From Clytia hemisphaerica (lineage: Eukaryota > Cnidaria > Hydrozoa > Leptothecata > Clytiidae): 64,000 nucleotides of DNA. Location: positions 186,001-250,000 of the forward strand of contig CACVBU010000797.1 of the NCBI GenBank assembly GCA_902728285.1. The letters are read 5' to 3'. The notes beneath the pieces are model-generated. The model did no database searches and was not told the DNA's origin. It saw nothing but the letters and a program-made list of their open reading frames with translations. Both the position numbers and the translations under genes were made by a program. Positions 1 through 8,200 of this stretch are shown in pieces; position 1 is the first letter of the stretch; the number at the start of each line of letters is the position of its first letter.

Positions 1-92
1 ATTTGTTGTTTTTGTCGTCTATATCAATTTCTATGCTAGCCGGTTTGGCATTAATACCTTTCAATCCCGGATGAAACAAAGAGGTTTGGGAG

Positions 93-762
93 TCAAAGTA
101 ATAGTTGAGACTTATTTTTTCCTATCTCTTTAGTAGACATGGGAAATTGCCAAAAACTTCCTCTCACTGGGCTGCCAATAAAGTTACCGGTATTAGGGTC
201 ATACAATGGATGTCTTTTCATTTCTGCTTTAGCTTTGTTTTCATAATTTTGGGTGTTGTTAATCTTTTGATAGTCATCAATGGTAATGTTTTTGTCGCTG
301 TTCAATGTCAACAGTTCTTTCAATTCGTTGCACGGCTCAATGAGGTAGTTGTTGTACTTTACCAGGTCGAATTCTGTACCACTCATCATCAGTATGGAGA
401 AAGTAGATTTTACAAATTTTTCTTTAGCATATTTGGGTAGCATCCTGTAGTCGGGTAAGGTGAAACTGGTAAATGAAATCCCAAAATCTGTTAAATTTGA
501 TACTATATCGTGAGTTTTTGGAGTTGCTTTAACTCCTTTAGACGTCATTGGACCAAACAATTTTATGACATCTGAGTAGAATTTCATGACGGCTCTTCTT
601 TGCGTTAAATTTAGTTGGTCTAATCCGAATTCGCTGAGCCGGTGTTTGAAATTACTGCCAGGGGGGGAAATAAGCTTCGGCTCTACCCAGAAATCAACAT
701 GACTACGTAGGTCGGCAAGAAACACGAGACGATATCTGTGGTCGTTCTTGTAAAATTCGTCA
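93..762 (-). CDS. Second exon or 3' ORF of the capsid-candidate gene
   Basis: The reading frame is open from a stop upstream of 762 down to 93 and encodes about 223 residues from position 762, but has no ATG near its beginning; the first methionine lies about 60 residues in. This argues that it is not a separate gene. A GT-AG intron at 763-838 would join it in phase to the 685-codon ORF, giving a product of about 882 residues. No known domain is recognised. The C-terminal part is mixed polar with a proline/glycine-containing tail. The alternative is a frameshifted C-terminus or an independent gene using a non-ATG start. Confidence 0.55.
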
Positions 763-2817
763 CTGCCGCCATTGCCGAGAGATTGTTTTTTGAAGATCCG
801 AAAGATTTGTGGTTAAAAAATTTGAAATTTTAACCCACCTTCCCAAGTGATGTTTTTTAAGGTCGTCAATCACAGCCTGTGATCTCACATTCGATTGGAT
901 GTCTTCATTGTCATTCATGTTCACCACGGTTACAATTCTTGGACGATATTTCTTCCCAAATCTTCCTGTACCTGTGGTTTTTGTCTCCAACCGACTGTCT
1001 TCCCATTCTCCTTCGAAAAAATCTACTTTCTTTTGTCTGTATGTAACCTCAAGAGGTTGCGAGTCTCTGTTTTTTTTTATGTGACTGTTGTAAGCACCTT
1101 CATATAAAACGATATATTCAGTAAAGAATCTTTCTATTGTATACAGCGCGTCAGAGGATCCGTACAAGTCGAATCCTAGTTTTTCGACATTGTAGTAAAT
1201 TCTAATGAACACATCGATTATGTTTTCTGTCTTCTGTGGCAGGTCTCTTGAAATATTGATTGTCAAGTTAATTAAGGGCATGGTGTCGTGGGTCCAATCT
1301 GGTATTTCGGGTTGGCGGTTATTTCCATTGTCAATCAAAGTTAAAGTGAAAATTTTCCTTTTTTCTCCTACGAATGACGATAAATCGTGGGCCATAAACT
1401 TTTCTGACACCTTAAACAAAGCTATGAACCATTGCTCATAGGTTAGTTTGGGATCAGTGACATCTAATAAATCTTGAATTATCGGTAAAAACTGTACACA
1501 CACTTCTCCTGTCGTTTTATTGTAAGCTGTAAGCTGAAACATTCTATTCATTCTAAACTTTGGTAGCGCCGGATCAATTCTGTTTGGTCTATCGTACATG
1601 GCAGGATCTGATTGTGCATCTTTGTCCTCCTTACCGTGAATAATTTGTTTATACAAAGTTTTATCATTGTTCACGTCTCCGCCCAAATGTTTATTCAGTT
1701 CTTCCATTGTGTGGGGTAGAAAAGAATTATGTTTTATCAATTTTTCGTTGAACACAGCATTTGCACTCTTGCCGTCTCCCCTTACGTACCTCGAATAGAG
1801 CCGTTCAACGCACAGTGCGTAAGTGTGGGGTTGGACAACGTATTCCAAAAATATCCTATCATTATTTATGCCATTGACAATTTTAATCAATGGTAACCAC
1901 TTTACAGTTTGGAATTTCAAGTTGTCATCGTCGTGAAAAATGGTGTTTTCTTTATAGCCCCATGCTAAATTAGCAAAGAAAAACTTTTTGCGATTCAAAA
2001 TTTCGTACCTGAGCTCTGTGTCCGTGGTTAACTCTTTAATTTTGATGACCTCTGTGATGTCGGCTTTGGGAACCAATTCGTACTCATTTGTATTGATGTT
2101 CATTCTTATGAGATGTAACGTTGTTTTCTGACGTGGTACATTTTTCTCTTCGATTTTGTTTCTGTCACCGCTCGAGTTTTGTTTCACGTTTTTGGCCAAA
2201 CTCGTGTGAGTAAAGGTTTTGGCATCGTAAGCTTCACCAGTCTCGATCAATTTATCACCGACTTGAAACGTTACTCTTTGGTCTAGGGACCTGTGAAAGT
2301 GCGTGTCAAATGCTCCAACTGATGTGCGGAATCTTTGCTGCAATCTAACAATTCTGTCTTTGTGCCTACTGAAATGCAAGTTCGGAAAAGTAAGTATTTC
2401 CAATTGTTCGTCTACGTAGGCACACATCGTGTAATCATTCACACTGTGCTTGTTTTGCATTTCCTCGATAAACTTTATATAATCGTTACTTATATTGATT
2501 TCTCCATCACCACCGGATGTTGAAGTAGCCAAAAGTGATGGAACTTGAATTGAGTTCACTTTACACAATGAGTTCTCACCAAAATTCATACGGCTGTCAA
2601 TGTCACCGGGTTTTTCTTTCACTAAATCTAGAGAAACGCCGTTGAGTAGTGGATCTCGGAGTGTTACTTTATTAGTGACATTTTTTTCTGTGTTCAAGTT
2701 CGGTGATTTTCCCGTGATCGGGTCTATCCCCCACGTTTTGGTAAACATAAAATTTTCCTTCTCGAAAAACCTTCCATCGTTGACGAGGTTTTCACACCTC
2801 TTTTTGTGTTCAGCCAT
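760..2817 (-). CDS. 685-codon ORF, candidate major capsid or other structural protein
   Basis: The ORF opens with ATG in a good context (TTTCCATGGC) at 2,817 and stops at 760, giving 685 residues, close to the usual size of Polinton major capsid proteins (roughly 550-700). There is no transmembrane segment or enzyme motif. The composition is that of a soluble beta-rich protein, with repeated alternating hydrophobic stretches in the middle and C-terminal parts. Its position beside the integrase and its intact state fit a virion gene. I do not recognise a sequence signature for a double jelly-roll, so the capsid assignment is inference from size and context. The last 25 codons probably lie in an intron, with translation continuing in the 93-762 frame. 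Upstream (2,818-2,908) is an AT-rich spacer that also holds the integrase gene's AATAAA. Confidence 0.6.
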   Translation of the reverse strand: MAEHKKRCENLVNDGRFFEKENFMFTKTWGIDPITGKSPNLNTEKNVTNKVTLRDPLLNGVSLDLVKEKPGDIDSRMNFGENSLCKVNSIQVPSLLATSTSGGDGEINISNDYIKFIEEMQNKHSVNDYTMCAYVDEQLEILTFPNLHFSRHKDRIVRLQQRFRTSVGAFDTHFHRSLDQRVTFQVGDKLIETGEAYDAKTFTHTSLAKNVKQNSSGDRNKIEEKNVPRQKTTLHLIRMNINTNEYELVPKADITEVIKIKELTTDTELRYEILNRKKFFFANLAWGYKENTIFHDDDNLKFQTVKWLPLIKIVNGINNDRIFLEYVVQPHTYALCVERLYSRYVRGDGKSANAVFNEKLIKHNSFLPHTMEELNKHLGGDVNNDKTLYKQIIHGKEDKDAQSDPAMYDRPNRIDPALPKFRMNRMFQLTAYNKTTGEVCVQFLPIIQDLLDVTDPKLTYEQWFIALFKVSEKFMAHDLSSFVGEKRKIFTLTLIDNGNNRQPEIPDWTHDTMPLINLTINISRDLPQKTENIIDVFIRIYYNVEKLGFDLYGSSDALYTIERFFTEYIVLYEGAYNSHIKKNRDSQPLEVTYRQKKVDFFEGEWEDSRLETKTTGTGRFGKKYRPRIVTVVNMNDNEDIQSNVRSQAVIDDLKKHHLGRWVKISNFLTTNLSDLQKTISRQWRQ
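763..838 (-). other. Candidate 76-bp spliceosomal intron in the capsid-candidate gene
   Basis: On the minus strand the sequence reads GGGAAG|GTGGGT at the 5' side and GGCGGCAG|TGACG at the 3' side. The upstream exon ends with two bases of a codon and the downstream exon supplies the third base in exactly the frame of the following ORF. The intron is AT-rich in its middle. It is very short and the donor is not a perfect consensus, so a frame change in this stretch remains possible. Confidence 0.45.
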
Positions 2818-2908
2818 GGAAATTTTTCACTCAATAAATAAGAAATTCTATCATGTTTCATCCTTCTTCTACAGGTAATGATAATTTAAAGTTGAAAAAT
2901 GAATTTAT

Positions 2909-4459
2909 TTAATTTATCTCCTTTTTTTTTAATAAGAGCTCTTCTCGATAATACAATGTCTTTCGATGTTTTCCCGATTTACTATTCTTAACTCTGTACC
3001 TAACGGGTAAGTCCCTTTCACCCTCATATCGCAATACTTTATCCACCACATACGTTTTTTCAGTGTTCCATTCGCTCTTCGTCTGAGTGGACTTTTTCTC
3101 GAAAATGTTCAATGCCTTTTCGTTTGGGTGACCTTCGAGGCGTGAGTAGGTTAAGTAAACTAGGTCTCCAACCTTCAACTCTTTACGTTTCCAGCTCAGG
3201 TTAGGGTCTTTCCCTTTTTTTTTGCTGCGATTGACAATGCGATCAAATTTTCTGTGTTTTGCCTTTTGCACGGCCTTCCCTTTTCTCAATAAAACCATTT
3301 TCGTTATCGTGTCGCCAATCGGCTCAAATTTGTTGGTCGTCTCGTTTTCGTTTCTCATTCCAATTTCTCGACGTTCCACGTCTTTCTTAGTTCCCTGTTT
3401 GTCACCACTAAACTGTTTAAATAATTGTCGTGGTGTAAAACCTGTTCTACTGTTCACCTTATCGTTGATTTTATTTTGCAGTTTCCTCATGTGTTTCGAC
3501 CAGTCATCTTGGTACTCTTTGAAATCTTCAAAATCGTCGTCATCGCTAGAATCAGATCTTTTCTTTTTCTTATTCTTTCTCAGTAACGATTTTTCTAATT
3601 TTCGTTTTCTTTTCAAATGTTTTCTCGAAGAGTCTTCAAGGATATTTTGAATGCGAACAAGCTGACGTTTCATTTGACCGATTTTCGATTCAGCTAGATA
3701 AGCTTTACCGCTACCTCGAGATGAAAATAGATCGTATCCCCGACGCCTCAGAAACATTTTTAAATCTTTGTTTATGAACTCTGTGCCCCTGTCTGTCTGC
3801 ACTCTGGTGGTGGTCATGCATTTTCGTAGACAAGAGTCTGCTTGTCTTCCTTTTCTACCACTTCTCAGAGTTCTCTTGGAAGGTTTACATGACAATTTCA
3901 ATCCGAATTGTGAAAAAGCATTTTTGGTGGCGTTTAAAACGTGTTCGGCAGACTTGCTTTTCACAGGCACCAACACAGAATAATTGGAAAATCCATCCAC
4001 TGCAACCAAAATGAATGGATATCTGTAACGTCTGTTATCTGGATTCAAACGACCCACGTCAGCCAAATCCATATGAATGAGAGCTAACGGACGATTGACA
4101 CTTCCTGATTTTGTGAGAGTGTTGTAAACACGAGTTGGTTTTCTATATACGGATTTTGTGTCACCGGTTTTTATTTTAAGACTAGTTATCCACTTGTCAA
4201 CTTTTGATTTCAATTCTGAAGTGCTCACGTCTGACCATTTGGTGAGCACTCTGAAAAGAGCTGGGTCATACTGCTTCAGTTCTCGCCTTCCTCGAATTGT
4301 GCTCACCAAGCGCTTGGCTTCTGTTTTGCTAGCATCAAAAAGGGGATGTTCCAAATTTTTAGACTTGTAGGCTTTTTGAAATTTCTTTTTAAACATTAAT
4401 TCTGCACGGTCAGAATCATCGTTGCTGTCGACAACTTTATAACGAGACTTTTTTAACAT
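2909..4459 (-). CDS. Retroviral-type (rve) DDE integrase of Polinton type
   Basis: This is the integrase of the element, catalysing strand transfer of the element ends into target DNA. The first ATG is at 4,459 (516 residues); the frame is open a little further but only through a TTG. The catalytic core shows the first Asp in HMDLAD (about residue 131), the second in QTDRGTEF (about 223) and the Glu in YLAESKIGQ (about 257). The core carries an insertion of basic residues between the first two acidic residues, and Asp to Glu spans about 33 residues rather than the usual 35. A lysine/serine/aspartate-rich coiled region follows. The C-terminus (FKVGD-like LKVGDLVYL, then TYVVDKV and YYREELL) matches the chromo/SH3-like tail of Polinton integrases. 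AATAAA lies just after the stop. The ORF is intact. Confidence 0.9.
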   Translation of the reverse strand: MLKKSRYKVVDSNDDSDRAELMFKKKFQKAYKSKNLEHPLFDASKTEAKRLVSTIRGRRELKQYDPALFRVLTKWSDVSTSELKSKVDKWITSLKIKTGDTKSVYRKPTRVYNTLTKSGSVNRPLALIHMDLADVGRLNPDNRRYRYPFILVAVDGFSNYSVLVPVKSKSAEHVLNATKNAFSQFGLKLSCKPSKRTLRSGRKGRQADSCLRKCMTTTRVQTDRGTEFINKDLKMFLRRRGYDLFSSRGSGKAYLAESKIGQMKRQLVRIQNILEDSSRKHLKRKRKLEKSLLRKNKKKKRSDSSDDDDFEDFKEYQDDWSKHMRKLQNKINDKVNSRTGFTPRQLFKQFSGDKQGTKKDVERREIGMRNENETTNKFEPIGDTITKMVLLRKGKAVQKAKHRKFDRIVNRSKKKGKDPNLSWKRKELKVGDLVYLTYSRLEGHPNEKALNIFEKKSTQTKSEWNTEKTYVVDKVLRYEGERDLPVRYRVKNSKSGKHRKTLYYREELLLKKKEIN

Positions 4460-4563
4460 TTTGTAAAGATTTATTTCAAAATAAACATGATGTGACAATA
4501 CATACGTTTAGAAAATTACAAATGTTGAAATAATGTGCACTTCAACTGCTAAAATATTAATGT

Positions 4564-5264
4564 TCATTTTCGTTGTTTCTTTCTCCTGTGTTGCGACATT
4601 GATTTTGAGGTGGTAGAGGACACCACTGACAACTCTGACAAATAACCGTCGTCATCTTCCAAATTGTCTACCGTCCGTTTCTTTCCCTTTGTAGCCCAAT
4701 AAATCGAATCCTCGCCGGTCCTATTGAAATATGGTGAATTTTTAGGAAGAGGTTTGGTTACCAAAACCTCCGGTCTGCTCCTTTCCATCCGTTCTAGACG
4801 TTTTTCGATTGTGTTTTCTTCCTTATCCAACTGTTCTTGTCGTTGGTCTTCTTTTGGTTTCTTTCGTGGAGGTGGTGCTATCCCTTGGGTCTTTGTTTTT
4901 TTCTTTCTGATGCTCACGGTTTTCACTTTTCTATTGTTTAAATCTTTCTCTTGGTTGGTGAGTTCGATTTCTTTCCTGGCTCGCTTGTCTACGTCTCTAC
5001 CTATTTTTGTGGGTAAACTAACACGTTGTTTTAAGAACTCCACGTCATCACCAACGATGTTTGCTTGGTTCTTACCGACCATGGGAGGTAGGTACTCTCC
5101 AGTCTTATTTTTTTTCTTCTTTTGTTTCTCCTTGAGGGTTTTCAAAGTTTTTTCTTTCATTTGTTTCTTTTTCTTGCTCACTACTTCCTTTTTGTATCGA
5201 GACAGTTTTGCACGTATTTTGCTTTCTGCATCGGCTGTTATTCTGGCTATCGTGTCATCTATTT
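4564..5264 (-). CDS. Lysine-rich basic protein, probably the 3' part of the giant gene
   Basis: The frame stays open from just inside the end of the 1,823-residue ORF (about 5,334) to 4,564. It encodes strongly basic sequence, with KKKK runs and alternating K/E heptads that suggest coiled coil, and ends in RRKKQRK. The open frame has no ATG before a GTG near 5,181 and an internal ATG near 5,160. The lack of a start and the continuity with the preceding gene suggest that it is the C-terminal domain of the giant protein after a frame change or unrecognised splice. As a separate protein it would be a small nucleic-acid-binding, core-like protein. Its function is unknown. Confidence 0.5.
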
Positions 5265-8200
5265 TTACGCTGGTGTGGTCCAGTGACTTGCTAGCTGAAA
5301 ATATGTCTTTGATGTTATCGGGGTGCGTGTCATCATTATCATTGATATATTAGCGTGAACGGTATCGACGTGAAGTTCGCTTTGAATTCGATCCTCGACC
5401 TCTTCTTGATCGTTGCCACTATTATAGGAAAGAAGAGTGAGTTCATCCTCGTAAAACCGATCATCTTTATCGGGCAAAAGTCTTATACGGTTTGAAAGTT
5501 CATCATCACTAATCAAGGGTGTTGTTGCTTCGTTGATGTCAATCTCTTCTGTGACAGTATTCACAACGGTGTTGTCTTGCAAAACACTCGAAACGTTTCC
5601 ACCAATAGCTGTTATAACTGTGGGTTCTGAAATAGTGAGAATGGTCGGTCTTCCCATATCAACACTCACCAAGGATGTAGAATCTGGAGAGTCTGTCGTG
5701 AGTATGATTTCACCTGGTGCAGCTAGATCTGGCTGAGCCAATGAGTTTGGTGCGTTGTAATCGACGGTGCGCGCATCATTTGAAAGCAGAGACTGTGGTG
5801 GATTATAATCGACTGTACTGGTACCATCTAAGCCAACTTGGCTAGCACTGTCAGATGGTCTCACAGAAAAGTTGTAAAGCAAAGTTTCTTGTTCACCCGT
5901 GTTGCTCAACACGCTCTCTTGCAAACCTCCAAACGTTGAATCGGAAGCGTAAGCCACGTAAGATCTGTTATCAGTTGAACTGTTTGATTGACCGTTTTCC
6001 ATAGGCACTCCAACTTGGCGAACGTTTATTGAGAATTCTTCTCTCATGATTTCCCTGATTGAATTCATAAGGTCAACGTTACTCATACCTTGGACTTGCG
6101 GATGAGATGCGTCTACATCAATAGTGGTTTTGTCGCTATTCGGTTCTATTTTTACCTCTATCGGTTGGGTTGCGTTGGCTTCGGCTATTCCCATAGTTTG
6201 AGAGCCTGCGTTTCTGATCGTTATTCCAACTTCTCGCATAGACATTCCCTTTTCATCGACTCTTTTGTCACGATTTCCTTCTGTCATCATGGGTTGATTT
6301 ACCATTGTAACTTCATCAGCTTCGGTGATTTCCGTTTGTATTCCTTCTAAAAACAGGTCTCTGCCCTCCTCGTACCCTCCAGCAGAATTTATTCGAGCAA
6401 AAAGATCCTCTCTTGACATCACACTTGTTGAACCCAAATCGAAACCATCCACTTGCTCTTGCAACCACAGCTCGTATGATCTCATTATTTCTCCAACGTG
6501 TTCACTGTACCGCTTGAAATGATATTGGAACTTAGCCTCGTGCGAGTCACGATTCCCGATCTCGTCTGCAATGTAAGCGAGTGGATCAAAAGCCATTATG
6601 AGTTCTCTCAATACGTCTTGAAGTTTGATCATTGGTGTGAAACCGTCAAGGTTGCTCATGAAGCTGGCAGTATTGGACATTTGTGAGTTGTTCTGCATAA
6701 GTGCACGCTGAACGATTAACATCACCAGTCCGACGTAATGCTCCACCACAATGAAACACGCCTGTCTGGCTAAATTTTGTTTTCGCCAGCCTCGTCTGTA
6801 TAACGGTTTCAGGTGTTTCACGAACATCTGATGAATCGGATCGGCCATCAACACAGAAAAAAAATTTGAAAGGTTTCTCTTGTAAGAACCACTGATAGGT
6901 GGAATTACTTCATGTTCAACAAACAAATTGACTAGCACGTCCATCAACTTGGTAGGTTCGAGTTTGCTCCACTGTGGACCTCCAGAACTGGTTGTGGATG
7001 CAGAAAAGTTGTGATCACGGTAAGAGTACATTAACCGTTTTATCGTGTCTCCGTTGGGTGGTAAGTCTGCCTCAGCCATATCTTTGAAGTGCTCGGCATC
7101 CCGGGAATGGAACATCATGTTCCAATTTTCAAAATTGGAATCAAAATCCGATGTGGCCGGATTTCCGAACATATTGTTCAAAATAGGGATTACCACTCGA
7201 CGGTAGGACAAAGAGCGAGCATTGTTCATTCTCTGTTCACTCTCAGTGAATAAGAGGGCAAAAGTTGATTTAGCCAACAACCTTTCCACGGTTGCGTTCA
7301 CGTTAGCCATGAAGTTTATAATAACGGCATTAAATCTCCTATGCAAGTCAGACTCCAAAAGGTTGAAAAACTTGAGAGACTGATCAACAGACGTGTTACC
7401 GCTGACAAATAATTGAAGGAGGTAATTTTCGAGCATGAGAAAAAAATGTTTGGTTTTCATTTGAGGATCTAAACTTTGATAACGGATCACGGTCGACTGC
7501 CTGAAACGAGTTTCGCTTCGGAAAACAATCATGTCGTCAGGATCTGCTATTTGGTTTTCCCTCAATACATAGTACAGGAATTCTTTAAAGACACGGATTC
7601 TAGGGGTCTCTTCGTTGGCAGTTGCTCGGAATTGAGATTCCGTCACAGCTTCCATTTTAAAGTTGAACACGTTTCTGCTGACTTCAATGAGATTACATAA
7701 AAATTTCCCACCTTGTAGGAGTGAAAAATATCCGTACTCTGGATTTGCAATAGTCTCTATGTTTATCACTTCCAGTTGACGGGAAGGATCGTTAAAATCA
7801 GCAAAATAACTACTCTGCCTACTCAACAAGATAGATATAGCCTGTGTGAGTATGTGACAGATCTTCACGACTTCTTTGTTCTGAAGCATTGTTTGATCAA
7901 TACGACCTGTTTGCAAGGCATCTCTCATCATCATTTTAACAATGTACATAGCACGGTCTTTGACAGTTTGAAGTTCTGCCATTCTACGCGCGTAAGACGT
8001 CTCCTTATGATCCTCTAAAATGACGTTCACATCGTTAACTGCAGTGTCGGCGATTATGCTTTGTTCGCTTGTGTTAGTCAAATTCTCATCAACCTCCATG
8101 GAAATCATTTTTGCAGGTGTTTCTACATCCAAGTCTTGAGTTTGTTCATCAGGCAGACCACCAAACAAAGGTTTTGCACCGATTATGCGTTGACTATTAT

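Noticed and set aside
760-2817. Definite assignment as double jelly-roll major capsid protein
   Set aside because: Size and context fit, but no sequence signature could be recognised without a profile or structure search; kept only as a candidate.
4724-5353. Plus-strand 209-codon ORF opposite the lysine-rich gene
   Set aside because: Composition (F, S, L runs) is that of the complement of lysine-rich coding sequence; it is a shadow frame.
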